The notes below the pieces were generated by a model. The model was not told the DNA's origin, ran no database searches, and saw only the letters and a program-made list of their open reading frames with translations. Source: IMCC45349 sp047219225 (GTDB lineage Bacteria > Bacteroidota > Bacteroidia > Flavobacteriales > Flavobacteriaceae). From it: a DNA stretch of 64,000 nt. The stretch is taken from assembly GCF_047219225.1 (NCBI RefSeq), contig NZ_CP178208.1, forward strand, positions 2,914,001 to 2,978,000, in the 5' to 3' direction. Position numbers and translations under genes: made by a program. Within the stretch, counting starts at the first letter, position 1, and each line of letters starts with the position of its first letter. This document shows positions 8,011 to 17,577 of the stretch, piece after piece.

Positions 8011-8924
8011 TTTTCTATCTCAGTCTCAATTTCATAAGAATTAATAAAAGTACCAAGAGGTAGATTATCGTCACTAAAAAGTTCTAAATCTATATTGTTA
8101 ATTACAAATTCTACAGTTACTGTTCTTGTAAAAGTATTATTGTTAAACTCGTCAACTACAAAAATATCTATAGCTGTATTGTCTAAATAGCGTGCAATAA
8201 TTGCACCATCAGCTAAATCGTCTAAAGGGTTTTTGTTTAGGTTTTCGTCTTCATAACGTGTAAGTACGCCATCTCCATCATCGTCATTATCTAAATAATC
8301 AGGTGTTCCATCACCATCAGTGTCTTGAGCATCACTAAAATCTCCGTCTTCATTAGGGTCTGGATTTTCATTTCTAGTTAGTATATTATCGCCATCATCA
8401 TCGTCATCTTTATAATTAGGGATGCCATCACCATCTGTATCATCATCTTCTAAATCATCATTTCCATTTATATCTTCTAAATCTGAAGGAATACCATCAT
8501 TGTCGTCATCCACAAAAGTAGAAGTATGAACAACAGTTCCACCAGCAGCTAAATAATCATCAATAACATTAACATCAGAAGATGGGATTTCTGCGCAAAT
8601 TAAAGTGTTTTCAGGATCGCCATCATAAGTTCTATAGTTAAATCTATTTGAGCCAGTTGTACTGCCACTAAGATCAAAACTGTTTGAATAGCCAGAGGTA
8701 GTAGGTTTGAATATTAAATTATTAGTAGAGTTAACAGGGAATAGTAAAGTTAGCGACTCATAAGGGTCGGTTCTAATATCGTAAATTACATAGTTATTAC
8801 TGTTTTCGTCTCCACATAATTCTAAAGATCCATCAAATTGAAAATCTACAGTAATAATATCACCATCATCACAAGAAGTTAATAAAAAGACAACTGAAAA
8901 AAGTATTGAAAATATACGACGCAT
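8007..8924 (-). CDS. Lipoprotein with thrombospondin type 3-like Asp-rich calcium repeats
   Basis: A 305-residue predicted lipoprotein: the signal peptide MRRIFSILFSVVFLLTSC ends in a lipobox. The middle (about residues 135-240) is a run of Asp-rich units such as DTDGDGIPNYKDDDDDGD, typical of calcium-binding thrombospondin type 3 repeats in secreted Bacteroidota proteins. A beta-rich C-terminal part follows. Nothing indicates an enzymatic role; adhesion or a surface spacer is plausible. A perfect promoter -7 box lies 16 bases upstream of the ATG. The gene end overlaps the Smr gene end by four bases, convergently. Confidence 0.75.
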   Translation of the reverse strand: MRRIFSILFSVVFLLTSCDDGDIITVDFQFDGSLELCGDENSNNYVIYDIRTDPYESLTLLFPVNSTNNLIFKPTTSGYSNSFDLSGSTTGSNRFNYRTYDGDPENTLICAEIPSSDVNVIDDYLAAGGTVVHTSTFVDDDNDGIPSDLEDINGNDDLEDDDTDGDGIPNYKDDDDDGDNILTRNENPDPNEDGDFSDAQDTDGDGTPDYLDNDDDGDGVLTRYEDENLNKNPLDDLADGAIIARYLDNTAIDIFVVDEFNNNTFTRTVTVEFVINNIDLELFSDDNLPLGTFINSYEIETEIEN

Positions 8925-8940
8925 ACGATTCTATTTTTAG

Positions 8941-8948
8941 CAAAAATA
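8941..8948 (-). promoter_or_regulatory. Promoter -7 box for the Asp-rich lipoprotein
   Basis: Reads TATTTTTG on the minus strand (perfect TAnnTTTG), 16 bases upstream of the start codon at 8924. Confidence 0.5.
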
Positions 8949-8975
8949 ATGGAATTGTTATTTATAACGTAGGTT

Positions 8976-9006
8976 ATTGATAATAATTTTATTTCAAGTA
9001 TTTTTG
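8976..9006 (+). promoter_or_regulatory. Promoter for cysteine desulfurase operon
   Basis: A -33-like ATTG at 8976-8979 and a perfect -7 box TATTTTTG at 8999-9006 are separated by 19 bases, the usual Bacteroidota spacing. The ATG follows 17 bases after the box. Confidence 0.65.
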
Positions 9007-9023
9007 TGCACTAAAACTAAGAG

Positions 9024-10172
9024 ATGGATCCTATTTACTTTGATAATGCAGCAACTACACCTATTCGAAACCAAGTAATCGAAGCAATGAGCAATGCATT
9101 AAAAAATAATTTTGGAAATCCATCATCTTCACATGGTTATGGTAGGTCATCTAAAGCAATAGTTGAGTCTTGTAGAAAGCGTATTGCATCTCATTTTAAT
9201 GTCTCTGCTTCCGAAATTGTTTTTACTTCTGGTGGTACCGAAGCTGATAATTTGGTGTTAAGAAGTGCAGTTAGAGATTTAGGGATTAAACATATTATTA
9301 CTTCAAAAATTGAGCACCATGCAATTTTACATACCATTGACCAATTGGTAGAAGAATATAATATTGAGGTAAGTTATGTTAATTTAGATGCTAATGGTTT
9401 TGTTGATTTTTCTAACCTAGAACAATTACTTAAATCCACTACTCATAAAACTTTGGTAACGCTTATGCATGTAAACAATGAAGTTGGTAATTTATTAGAT
9501 ATTAAACAGACAGCCGATTTGTGTAAAGAGCATAATGCGTTATTTCATAGTGATACTGTTCAGTCTATAGGACATTATAGGTTAGATTTACAAGAAGTTG
9601 CATTAGACTTTTTTGCTGCAAGTGCTCATAAATTTCATGGACCAAAAGGTGTTGGTTTTGCTTTTATTAGAAAAAACTCTGGATTAAAACCTTTAATATT
9701 TGGAGGTGAACAAGAACGTGGATATCGTGCAGGAACAGAAAGTATACATAATATTGTTGGGTTAGATGAGTCGTTATATTTGGCTTATTCTAAGCTTGAT
9801 GAAGAAAAAGAGTATGTAAAATCATTAAAGCGTTATTTTACAGAACGGTTAAATGATAAAGTGCCAAATGTTAAGTTTAATGCATATTCTGGCGATTTAG
9901 AAAAGAGCACATATACATTAGTTAATGTATGTTTACCTGTAGCTGCTCATAAGTCTTCAATGTTACTTTTTCAGTTAGATTTAAAAGGTATTGCATGTTC
10001 TAAAGGAAGTGCTTGTCAAAGTGGTAGTTCAAAAGGTTCGCATGTGTTAGCAGAAATTTTATCGGAAGAAGATATATCCAAGCCTTCAATTCGTTTTTCT
10101 TTTAGCATTTATAATACTAAATCTGAAATAGATTACGTTGTAGATGTGTTGAAAGAACTGGTGAATGCATAA
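9024..10172 (+). CDS. Cysteine desulfurase (NifS/IscS family)
   Basis: A 382-residue class V PLP aminotransferase-fold enzyme that takes sulfur from cysteine for Fe-S cluster or thiocofactor assembly. The N-terminal motif YFDNAATTPIRNQV, the TSGGTEADNLVL turn, the PLP-binding lysine (Lys203 in ASAHKFHGPKG) and the catalytic cysteine loop (Cys331 in SKGSACQSGSS) are all present. The serine- and glycine-rich active-site loop is typical of group I (IscS/NifS-like) enzymes. No isc or suf genes sit beside it. Its end overlaps the next lipoprotein gene by eight bases. Confidence 0.92.
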   Translation: MDPIYFDNAATTPIRNQVIEAMSNALKNNFGNPSSSHGYGRSSKAIVESCRKRIASHFNVSASEIVFTSGGTEADNLVLRSAVRDLGIKHIITSKIEHHAILHTIDQLVEEYNIEVSYVNLDANGFVDFSNLEQLLKSTTHKTLVTLMHVNNEVGNLLDIKQTADLCKEHNALFHSDTVQSIGHYRLDLQEVALDFFAASAHKFHGPKGVGFAFIRKNSGLKPLIFGGEQERGYRAGTESIHNIVGLDESLYLAYSKLDEEKEYVKSLKRYFTERLNDKVPNVKFNAYSGDLEKSTYTLVNVCLPVAAHKSSMLLFQLDLKGIACSKGSACQSGSSKGSHVLAEILSEEDISKPSIRFSFSIYNTKSEIDYVVDVLKELVNA

Positions 10173-10776
10173 CAAACTACTTTTTTTACTTTTCATTTTT
10201 AATTTATTTGCATGTAATAATATTGTAAATAAACCAGAGAATAAACCATTAGCTCAAAACAATAAAGTTATTGTTAAAAAACACTTGAAAATTGGAGACA
10301 CATTAGATGTGTTTAATGATGTGTATGTGATTTATAATGAAAGTATGAACAATACTTCAGGTAGACATCTTACAAATGATGGTTACAATCTTGGTTTAAA
10401 ATGGCAATGTGTAGAGTTTGTTAAACGTTATTATCATGATTATTTAGACCACAAAATGCCTAATACTTATGGACATGCAAAGGATTTTTTTAATCCATCA
10501 ATTGCTGATGGGAAATTAAATCGTGATAGAAACTTATTACAATATTCTAATAGTAGTAAAAGCAAACCTAAAGTACATGATTTAATTGTTTTTAAGGGAA
10601 ATATCTTTAATAGCTATGGACATGTTGCTATTATTTCAGAAGTAGGAGAGGACTATATTGAAATAGTGCAACAGAATGTTGGTAAAACATCGCGCGAAAA
10701 AATAGATTTAGAAACTAAAGACTCTAAATGGATTATAGACGATTCAAGTGTTTTAGGTTGGCTAAGAAAAAACTAA
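10165..10776 (+). CDS. CHAP-domain lipoprotein, probable cell-wall amidase/peptidase
   Basis: A 203-residue predicted lipoprotein (MHNKLLFLLFIFNLFAC, lipobox LFAC). The mature part has a CHAP domain: catalytic cysteine in LKWQCVEFVKRYY, histidine in SYGHVAIISEV, and a following polar residue in IVQQNVG. CHAP enzymes cleave amide bonds in peptidoglycan peptides. The ATG overlaps the cysteine desulfurase end by eight bases, which argues for one operon; a functional link is not obvious. A downstream start would remove the lipobox, so I keep this one. Confidence 0.8.
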   Translation: MHNKLLFLLFIFNLFACNNIVNKPENKPLAQNNKVIVKKHLKIGDTLDVFNDVYVIYNESMNNTSGRHLTNDGYNLGLKWQCVEFVKRYYHDYLDHKMPNTYGHAKDFFNPSIADGKLNRDRNLLQYSNSSKSKPKVHDLIVFKGNIFNSYGHVAIISEVGEDYIEIVQQNVGKTSREKIDLETKDSKWIIDDSSVLGWLRKN

Positions 10777-10784
10777 TTGATTAA

Positions 10785-13247
10785 TTAAAAACGCATACCA
10801 ACTCTAACGTTAAATACACGTGGTGTTAAATAATTTGGAATAGCATATTGGCGCTTTGAGTAAACATCTCTAACCCAAGTATTGGTAATAGAGTTTTGAA
10901 CATCAAACATGTTAAATATTTCGATACCTAAGGTAAGTTCTTTAAACTTACTTTTCCATCCAGATTTTGCTGGTTTTTTAGCATCAACCAATACATACGA
11001 AATCCCCAAATCTGCACGTTTGTAATCAGGTAATCTATTTTGGTATTGATACACATCTGCATAGCTAGGTGATCCTCCAGGAACTCCAGTGTTATACACT
11101 AGGTTTAAGTACATTTTTAAATCTGGAATATTTGGTACATAGTCTTGAAATAATATTCCAAATTTTAAACGTTGGTCTGTTGGTCTCGCAATATAAGCTT
11201 GGTTGTTAATGTTCTCTTCAGTTTTTAAATAACCAAAACTAAACCATGATTCGGTTCCAGGAACAAATTCACCATTAAGCCTTAAGTCTAATCCATAAGC
11301 ATAAGCTTCTGCATTATTATCAGCAGCATAACGTATACGTACATTTTCAACAGTGTATGGGTTAACGTCATTTAGTTTTTTGTAATATGCTTCAGATACT
11401 AGTTTAAATGGTCTTTCCCACATTTTAAAACTATACTCATTGGCTAATACAATATGAAAAGATTTTTGAGCTTTTACCTTTGGATTTACAGCACCATCAC
11501 TTCCTCTTAGCTCACGATAAAATGGTGGTTGGTAGTAGAGTCCACCACTCAATCTGAATAGCATGTCTTTATTCCAATCTGGTTTAATTGCAAATTGAGC
11601 TCTTGGACTAAATACTGTTTGTGAATTACTTTCAATTCCATCACCATTTACAGTCCAACTATGCATTCTTACACCAGCATTGTAAAACACTTCGTGATTA
11701 CCTATTTCGCTACGCTTACTCCATTGAGCATAAGCTTGAAGTCTGTCTATTTGTGTGTTATTAGTAGCGCGAACATTCTCAAATGGAACTAATGGTCCTT
11801 GATATGGCTCGTATGGTTGTTCATTAAAGCTATCAATATTTGGAGGGTTTATAGAAAAACCAGCAGAATCAATAACTTCCCATTCTACAATACGATCTCT
11901 AATGTCTTCGTGAGTATATTTTAGCGACCATTCAAAATGATTATCTTCAACGTTATAGTTTCCTTTGTGTTCAATGTTTGTTATTAATGCATCTAAGTCA
12001 TTTCTTGCATGACTTAATTGTGCTCCAATACCTTCACTAAACTCAACTTCTCCTAAATTTTCATCTCCAATATTACTGTTTACTTCACCTAATCTATATT
12101 GTGCTAAAATATCATAGTATTCTTCTTCCGTAGTATGGTAGGTAGAAGCAATTAACTTTAGAGTTAAATCGTCATTAGCAAAATAAGTACCTTTAAATGC
12201 TCCAAAATAGGTTTGGTATTGGTCTTTTTCTTGACCTTCATAAAATACAAGTAAGGCAAGAGGGTTATCGATAGTACCAAAGTTTGTTTGTCTAGTTTCT
12301 GGCTCGTAATTGTATTTATTTATTGATGCATTTCCTAAGAAACTTAAGTGGAATTTATCTGAAAATTTATAAGTTAAATATGCTTGCGCATCAGCAAATT
12401 TTGGATCATAATTTGTTTCTGTTTCTTTAGCATCAACAAGTAAACTGTTATCTCTATAACGTAAACCAACAATTCCAGAAAGTTTTGAATCTTTTGATAC
12501 TGCTTCGGCAGCAATACTTCCTCCTAATAAACTTAAATCTGCAGATACACCAAATTTAATTGGGTTTCTATAAGTAATATCTAGAACAGAAGATAGTTTG
12601 TCACCATATTTAGCTTGAAATCCACCAGCAGAAAATTCAACATTTTGAACTAAATCGGTATTAACAAAACTTAAACCTTCCTGTTGACCAGAACGAACTA
12701 AAAAAGGGCGATAAACTTCTATCTCGTTTACATATACTAAGTTTTCATCAAAATTTCCACCTCGTACTGAGTATTGTGTACTTAATTCGTTTGAAATATT
12801 TACTCCAGGAAGTGTTTTTAATAAATTTTCAACTCCAGGTTGTGCGCCTTTAATGGTTCTAATCATTTCTGGCTCTATGGTAATAACACCTTCAACTGCT
12901 TTTCGCTGATTACCACTCACTACAACGGTTGCAATTTGTTCAATATCTTCTTTTAAAATAGGGTTGAATTCAAATTCTTCGCCACTTTTTAAGTTAAATG
13001 TTGCTACTATTTTTTTGTGGTTTATATGTGTAAATTCAATAACCACATCGGTATTTGCAGGTATTTTTAATAAATAAAAACCGTTTTTGTTTGTAGAAGT
13101 CCCAGTAGTTTGAGATTTAATATTTACACCTTCTACTGGAAGGTTGCTGTCATTTAATATAATTCCTTTTAAGGTTGCTGTTTGTGCTAAACTAATTAGA
13201 GGAAGCAATAACAATAATATGTTTAAAAGTGATTTATTTTGTCTCAA
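10785..13247 (-). CDS. TonB-dependent receptor with carboxypeptidase-regulatory-like N-terminus
   Basis: An 820-residue outer-membrane protein. A signal peptide is followed by a CarboxypepD_reg-like beta domain (about 23-105: ATLKGIILNDSNLPVEGVNI), a plug domain (about 115-225: GVENLLKTLPGVNISNELST, YSVRGGNFDENLVYVNEIEV) and a 22-strand-type barrel ending in aromatic FNVRVGMRF. This is the SusC-like/TonB receptor layout of Bacteroidota, but no SusD partner is adjacent, so the substrate is unknown. It follows the M23 peptidase gene by 14 bases on the same strand and is probably in one operon with it. Confidence 0.9.
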   Translation of the reverse strand: MRQNKSLLNILLLLLPLISLAQTATLKGIILNDSNLPVEGVNIKSQTTGTSTNKNGFYLLKIPANTDVVIEFTHINHKKIVATFNLKSGEEFEFNPILKEDIEQIATVVVSGNQRKAVEGVITIEPEMIRTIKGAQPGVENLLKTLPGVNISNELSTQYSVRGGNFDENLVYVNEIEVYRPFLVRSGQQEGLSFVNTDLVQNVEFSAGGFQAKYGDKLSSVLDITYRNPIKFGVSADLSLLGGSIAAEAVSKDSKLSGIVGLRYRDNSLLVDAKETETNYDPKFADAQAYLTYKFSDKFHLSFLGNASINKYNYEPETRQTNFGTIDNPLALLVFYEGQEKDQYQTYFGAFKGTYFANDDLTLKLIASTYHTTEEEYYDILAQYRLGEVNSNIGDENLGEVEFSEGIGAQLSHARNDLDALITNIEHKGNYNVEDNHFEWSLKYTHEDIRDRIVEWEVIDSAGFSINPPNIDSFNEQPYEPYQGPLVPFENVRATNNTQIDRLQAYAQWSKRSEIGNHEVFYNAGVRMHSWTVNGDGIESNSQTVFSPRAQFAIKPDWNKDMLFRLSGGLYYQPPFYRELRGSDGAVNPKVKAQKSFHIVLANEYSFKMWERPFKLVSEAYYKKLNDVNPYTVENVRIRYAADNNAEAYAYGLDLRLNGEFVPGTESWFSFGYLKTEENINNQAYIARPTDQRLKFGILFQDYVPNIPDLKMYLNLVYNTGVPGGSPSYADVYQYQNRLPDYKRADLGISYVLVDAKKPAKSGWKSKFKELTLGIEIFNMFDVQNSITNTWVRDVYSKRQYAIPNYLTPRVFNVRVGMRF

Positions 13248-13261
13248 AAGATGTATGTTTT

Positions 13262-14953
13262 TTATTTTCGATAAAAGGTTGTTTCAAATGTAGAACTATT
13301 TCCAACATTATCGATAACAATTACCTTTAAAATGTTTTTAGTATCAGTAACGATATTATCATTAAAATCGTGTACTAACATATTTTTCTTTGGATCATAC
13401 TCCATAAGAATCCATTTTCCATTTATGGTTGCACGATAATTTTTTATTCCTGAGAGTTTATCAGAAATTTTGACTTTTAAGTAACGATATTTACTTAACC
13501 ATTTGCCATCACTAAAATTTACTGGTTTTATTTTAGGGCTTTCAATATCTGTGGCTAAAGTATAAGTGCCTAAATTTTTGGTAATACAGTTTAAAATATT
13601 TCCTTTTTTAGTTGTGGGAGCATAATAAACCTTATTTCCATATTTAGATAAAACACCAATAAATAACTTGTCTTTGTCTTCACCTGTATAATGGTCTATG
13701 TTAAATTGAATAGAAAAACTTTTTTGAGCTGGTATTTCAGCTTTATGTAATACAAGTGTATCGTTATTTACTTTAAAATCGATAAAAAAATCGTCGTAAA
13801 ATGTGTTTTTTGGAATTTCAACAGTTACATTTTCTTCTTGTAATGTTAGGGCTTGGTCTGCATAAAGAAAATGATCGGTTACTTCTATGTGATTTGGAGT
13901 TATAGAATCACTCTTTCTACCTTCAATGGGAATAGTAATCCAAGAGTCATTGTTTTTGTAATCATTAACTTTTACTCTATATACTGAAGCAGTACTATCT
14001 TCTACTATAATGTACCCCGAATTATCAGCATCTTTATAAAGACTTAAAGGGTTGTTTGGTTGAATAAATAATTTCTGTATTCTAGATTTATTGTTTTTGA
14101 AATATTCGTAATCAATTAACCTGTTTAAGTGTTTTGTTTCACTAAATGAAAAACGTTTGAAGTCAATTTCAAGGCTTTTATTACCATTAAAAAAAGTTTG
14201 AATGTTATTAACACCATTTTTATTGGCAGCAAAATCTTGTCTGTCATGTGATACAATACCAAAGCCAATTTTCCCATAAGCTCTTATTTGTTCAACTTTA
14301 TAACTACCATCTTTTTGAGGTATGAGCCTTAGTTTCGTTCTTTTGTTAGTATCGTTGACATGTGATTCTGGTCCAATTGGATACGCAAAAACGTTTAATA
14401 CAGTAGGTTTTCTAGTGTCTTTTACGTCTAGTCCAAATAACATTGGATTAATAGGGCGTTCTTGTTTGTCTCTAATTTCGAAATGCAAATGAGGACCTCC
14501 AGAACTTCCAGTATTGCCACTATATGCAATCATTTCATCTGTAGTGACAACTAAATCTTCTGGATTTGGGAAATGTTCAAGTGTAAATGATTCTTGCTCG
14601 TATTGCATTTTTTTTACAAAAGCTTCAATTTTAGGTGAAAACTTTTTTAAGTGTGCATATACAGTAGTGTAGCCGTTTGGATGTGTTATGTATAATGCTT
14701 TACCATAACCATAATGAGAAATTTTAATTCTGCTTACATAGCCTTCGGCAGCAGTATAAATTTTTAAACCTTCTTTTTGTTGTGTTTTTATATCTAATCC
14801 AGAATGAAAATGGTTAGAACGTAATTCGGCAAAAGTACCAGATAAAACCAAGGTGATATCTAAAGGGTTTCTAAAGTAATTTTGAGGATACGGATTTTGA
14901 GCGCTAATTAGCTGCAAAAAACATAAAAAAAACAATGTGAGGGTTTTACGCAT
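13262..14953 (-). CDS. M23 family metallopeptidase (LytM-type endopeptidase)
   Basis: A 563-residue exported protein (signal MRKTLTLFFLCFLQLISAQ). The LytM domain occupies about residues 40-175. Its zinc ligands are visible as His50-x3-Asp54 in HFHSGLDI and the HLHFE motif, with the AHL segment between them. The large C-terminal remainder is beta-rich and probably positions the enzyme in the periplasm. Expected action is cleavage of peptidoglycan cross-links. It is the first gene of a leftward pair with the TonB receptor. Confidence 0.9.
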   Translation of the reverse strand: MRKTLTLFFLCFLQLISAQNPYPQNYFRNPLDITLVLSGTFAELRSNHFHSGLDIKTQQKEGLKIYTAAEGYVSRIKISHYGYGKALYITHPNGYTTVYAHLKKFSPKIEAFVKKMQYEQESFTLEHFPNPEDLVVTTDEMIAYSGNTGSSGGPHLHFEIRDKQERPINPMLFGLDVKDTRKPTVLNVFAYPIGPESHVNDTNKRTKLRLIPQKDGSYKVEQIRAYGKIGFGIVSHDRQDFAANKNGVNNIQTFFNGNKSLEIDFKRFSFSETKHLNRLIDYEYFKNNKSRIQKLFIQPNNPLSLYKDADNSGYIIVEDSTASVYRVKVNDYKNNDSWITIPIEGRKSDSITPNHIEVTDHFLYADQALTLQEENVTVEIPKNTFYDDFFIDFKVNNDTLVLHKAEIPAQKSFSIQFNIDHYTGEDKDKLFIGVLSKYGNKVYYAPTTKKGNILNCITKNLGTYTLATDIESPKIKPVNFSDGKWLSKYRYLKVKISDKLSGIKNYRATINGKWILMEYDPKKNMLVHDFNDNIVTDTKNILKVIVIDNVGNSSTFETTFYRK

Positions 14954-15075
14954 AAGTAAGTTATTAATGCTAATTTATTAATTTGAAATTAATCTGCAAA
15001 CACAATAACAAATACTAAGCCATATTATTGTAACTGCTTGAAAATTAAACTATTTAAAATTTTAGTTAAAAACAA

Positions 15076-15106
15076 TTGTTATTTAAAGTTTGGTATGTTA
15101 ACTTTG
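15076..15106 (+). promoter_or_regulatory. Promoter for the coiled-coil/zapA unit
   Basis: A -33-like ATTG (15076-15079) and a perfect -7 box TAACTTTG (15099-15106) with 19-base spacing, 23 bases upstream of the start codon at 15130. Confidence 0.65.
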
Positions 15107-15129
15107 TGTAATTAGTATTGAAAATGTAA

Positions 15130-15420
15130 ATGGGTAATATTGAGTCAATTGTAGATTCTTTAGAGAATAGAATTAGTAAAGTCTTGCATAAGCTTGAAGT
15201 TTTAAAGCAAACTAACGCTAAATTAAGTGAAGAATTAGAAGTTGCTCAAAATAAGAATTTAGAACAAGAACAAGTTATTAGTGATTGGGCTGAAAAATAT
15301 GAAACTCTAAAGATTGCAAATTCAATATTAGGCAGTAATGAGAGTAAAAGAGAAACAAAGCTCAAAATAAATGCATTAATAAGAGAGATAGATTATTGTA
15401 TATCTCAACTTTCTGAATAA
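15130..15420 (+). CDS. Small coiled-coil protein upstream of zapA
   Basis: A 96-residue protein that is almost all predicted coiled coil (heptads through IVDSLENRISKVLHKLEVLK to about residue 65), with no signal or membrane segment. No named family is certain. Its length, coiled-coil content and position directly before zapA, in the same operon, suggest a division-associated partner comparable in form to ZapB. That is inference from context. It is separated from zapA by 15 bases. Confidence 0.75.
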   Translation: MGNIESIVDSLENRISKVLHKLEVLKQTNAKLSEELEVAQNKNLEQEQVISDWAEKYETLKIANSILGSNESKRETKLKINALIREIDYCISQLSE

Positions 15421-15435
15421 TGTTTATAGTATATA

Positions 15436-15729
15436 ATGTCTGACAAGCTTAAAATAAAGCTATCTATAGCAAATAGAGTATATCCTTTAACAATTCCACC
15501 GAGTCAGGAAGAAGGATTAAGAAAAGCAGCTCAGAAAATTGATGCTATGATTAAACAATTTGAGCAAAGTTATTCCGTTAGAGATAAACAAGATGTATTA
15601 GCTATGTGTGCTTTACAATTTGCATCTCAAACAGAACAAAAAACGATAGATAATAATAATTTAAACGAAGAAGTGGAAGAAAAGCTAGTTGCTTTAGATA
15701 AACTTCTGGGAGAGTATTTAAACTCATAA
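15436..15729 (+). CDS. zapA: Cell division protein ZapA
   Basis: A 97-residue FtsZ-associated protein that promotes bundling of FtsZ filaments at midcell. The N-terminal globular half (KLKIKLSIANRVYPLTIP, then EEGLRKAAQKIDAMIKQFEQ) and the C-terminal coiled-coil helix (about residues 50-97) match the ZapA fold and length. It follows the coiled-coil gene in one unit and precedes a probable 6S RNA and rny. Confidence 0.88.
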   Translation: MSDKLKIKLSIANRVYPLTIPPSQEEGLRKAAQKIDAMIKQFEQSYSVRDKQDVLAMCALQFASQTEQKTIDNNNLNEEVEEKLVALDKLLGEYLNS

Positions 15730-15750
15730 GTTCTTTAAATACAAAAAGGT

Positions 15751-15922
15751 TACTGCCTACATTAGTTATTTTTTTTGATAAACTCAACGTTAATTCTTTA
15801 AAAAGGGTGAGTTTAAGTTGTAAAAGCGGGCTGTCTTTGAACAGATACTTGATCAGCTTGTTAGCCCTAAACTTGTTTTTAAGGAGTTTATACAAAAACC
15901 AAGACTGATGTAGGCTTTTTTT
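15751..15922 (+). ncRNA. ssrS: Probable 6S RNA (6S-Flavo type) between zapA and rny
   Basis: The gap between zapA and rny holds a long, irregular hairpin. The ends pair over 12 bp (15755-15766 with 15904-15915, one G-U), followed by a T run at 15916-15922. Inside are further short pairings, for example AAACTC with GAGTTT (15780-15785 / 15809-15814) and GGGCT with AGCCC (15828-15832 / 15863-15867). A closing stem, a loosely paired middle and a distal hairpin are what is expected of 6S RNA, the sigma70-holoenzyme decoy. From memory, 6S RNAs lie beside zapA in proteobacteria and in flavobacteria. The exact 5' end is not fixed. A leftward reading frame across it is spurious. Confidence 0.72.
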
Positions 15923-15944
15923 ATAAATAAACTAAATATATAAA

Positions 15945-17522
15945 ATGGACACTAACACAATTTTAATAATTGTAGGAGCAACAGCATTAGGACTAATCAT
16001 AGGATTTGTTATAGCAAAAACCCTTGAGAAGAATAATGCTTCTAAAATAGTTAAAAGCGCCAAAAAGGAAGCTGCAACTATTATAAAAGATGCTAATCAT
16101 GATGGCGAAGCCATTAAAAAAGATAAAATATTACAAGCTAAAGAAAAGTTTATTGAGTTAAAATCAGAGCATGAAAAAGTGATTTTAGCAAGAGATAAAA
16201 AAATGGCTGAAGCTGAAAAAAGAACGAGAGATAAGGAGTCTCAAATATCTTCAGAGCTTTCAAAGAATAAAAAGCTTAATACAGAAGTAGAAAGCAAAAT
16301 AAAAGATTATGATTATAGACTTGATTACCTAGAGAAAAAGAAGGAGGAAGTAGAAAAATTACATAAAAGTCAAGTACAACAGTTAGAAGTTATTTCAGGA
16401 TTATCGGCTGAAGATGCCAAATCACAGTTGGTTGAATCTTTAAAAGGAGAAGCTAAAAATGATGCAATGGCTTATGTGCAAGATAAGATGGAAGAAGCTA
16501 AATTAACTGCACAACAAGAGGCTAAAAAGATTATCATTAACACTATTCAGCGTGTAGGTACTGAAGAAGCTGTAGATAACTGTGTGTCTGTATTTAATAT
16601 TGAGTCTGATGATATTAAAGGTAGAATAATTGGTAGAGAAGGACGTAATATTAGAGCTATAGAAGCAGCTACAGGAGTAGAGATTATTGTAGACGATACA
16701 CCTGAGGCAATTATATTATCATGTTTTGATTCTGTAAGAAGAGAAATTGCACGTTTGTCATTACATAAATTAGTAACAGATGGTCGTATTCATCCTGCTA
16801 GAATTGAAGAAGTAGTTAAGAAGACTAAGAAACAAATAGAGCAGGAGATTATTGAAGTTGGTAAGCGTACTGTGATAGATTTAGGAATTCATGGTTTACA
16901 TCCAGAATTAATTAAAATGGTTGGACGCATGAAGTATCGTTCTTCTTATGGACAAAATTTACTTCAACACTCACGTGAAGTTGCTAAACTATGTGGTATT
17001 ATGGCAGCAGAGCTAGGTTTAAACCCTAAACTAGCTAAACGTGCTGGATTATTACATGATATTGGTAAAGTGCCAGATGCTGAAACTGATATGGAAACAC
17101 CTCATGCTATTTTAGGTATGCAATGGGCTGAAAAGTATGGTGAGAAAAAAGAAGTTTGTAATGCTATTGGTGCTCACCACGATGAGATAGAAATGAAATC
17201 ATTAATGTCTCCAATAATTCAGGTTTGTGATGCTATTTCTGGGGCACGTCCTGGAGCTAGACGTCAAGTGTTAGATTCTTATATCCAAAGATTAAAAGAT
17301 TTAGAGGATATTGCTTTTGGATTTACTGGAGTTAAAAAAGCCTATGCAATACAAGCAGGTAGAGAATTACGTGTTATAGTTGAAAGTGAAAAAGTAAGCG
17401 ACGATAAAGCAGCTAACTTGTCATTTGAAATTTCACAAAAAATTCAAACTGATATGACTTATCCTGGTCAAGTAAAAGTTACAGTTATTCGTGAAACTAG
17501 AGCTGTAAATATCGCTAAATAG
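15945..17522 (+). CDS. rny: Ribonuclease Y
   Basis: A 525-residue membrane-anchored endoribonuclease that initiates mRNA decay. It has an N-terminal transmembrane helix ([20 protein letters not shown]), a long charged coiled coil (about 30-200), a KH RNA-binding domain ([20 protein letters not shown]) and an HD phosphohydrolase domain with [13 protein letters not shown] and a second histidine pair in IGAHHDE. Length and order are those of the family. It is the last gene before a strong terminator and probably shares its upstream region with the 6S RNA. Confidence 0.95.
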   Translation: MDTNTILIIVGATALGLIIGFVIAKTLEKNNASKIVKSAKKEAATIIKDANHDGEAIKKDKILQAKEKFIELKSEHEKVILARDKKMAEAEKRTRDKESQISSELSKNKKLNTEVESKIKDYDYRLDYLEKKKEEVEKLHKSQVQQLEVISGLSAEDAKSQLVESLKGEAKNDAMAYVQDKMEEAKLTAQQEAKKIIINTIQRVGTEEAVDNCVSVFNIESDDIKGRIIGREGRNIRAIEAATGVEIIVDDTPEAIILSCFDSVRREIARLSLHKLVTDGRIHPARIEEVVKKTKKQIEQEIIEVGKRTVIDLGIHGLHPELIKMVGRMKYRSSYGQNLLQHSREVAKLCGIMAAELGLNPKLAKRAGLLHDIGKVPDAETDMETPHAILGMQWAEKYGEKKEVCNAIGAHHDEIEMKSLMSPIIQVCDAISGARPGARRQVLDSYIQRLKDLEDIAFGFTGVKKAYAIQAGRELRVIVESEKVSDDKAANLSFEISQKIQTDMTYPGQVKVTVIRETRAVNIAK

Positions 17523-17542
17523 TATAATTTAATATATTTATT

Positions 17543-17577
17543 AAAGCATCTAAAATTCGTTTTTAGGTGCTTTTTTA
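17543..17577 (+). terminator. Intrinsic terminator after rny
   Basis: Stem formed by AAAGCATCTAAAA (17543-17555) and TTTTTAGGTGCTTT (17560-17573) around a TTCG-containing loop, followed by T's. It overlaps the last bases of the convergent xerD gene. Confidence 0.85.

Noticed and set aside
15602..15895. Leftward 97-codon frame across zapA end and the 6S RNA candidate
   Set aside because: No homology pattern, overlaps zapA antisense, and the region folds as an RNA.
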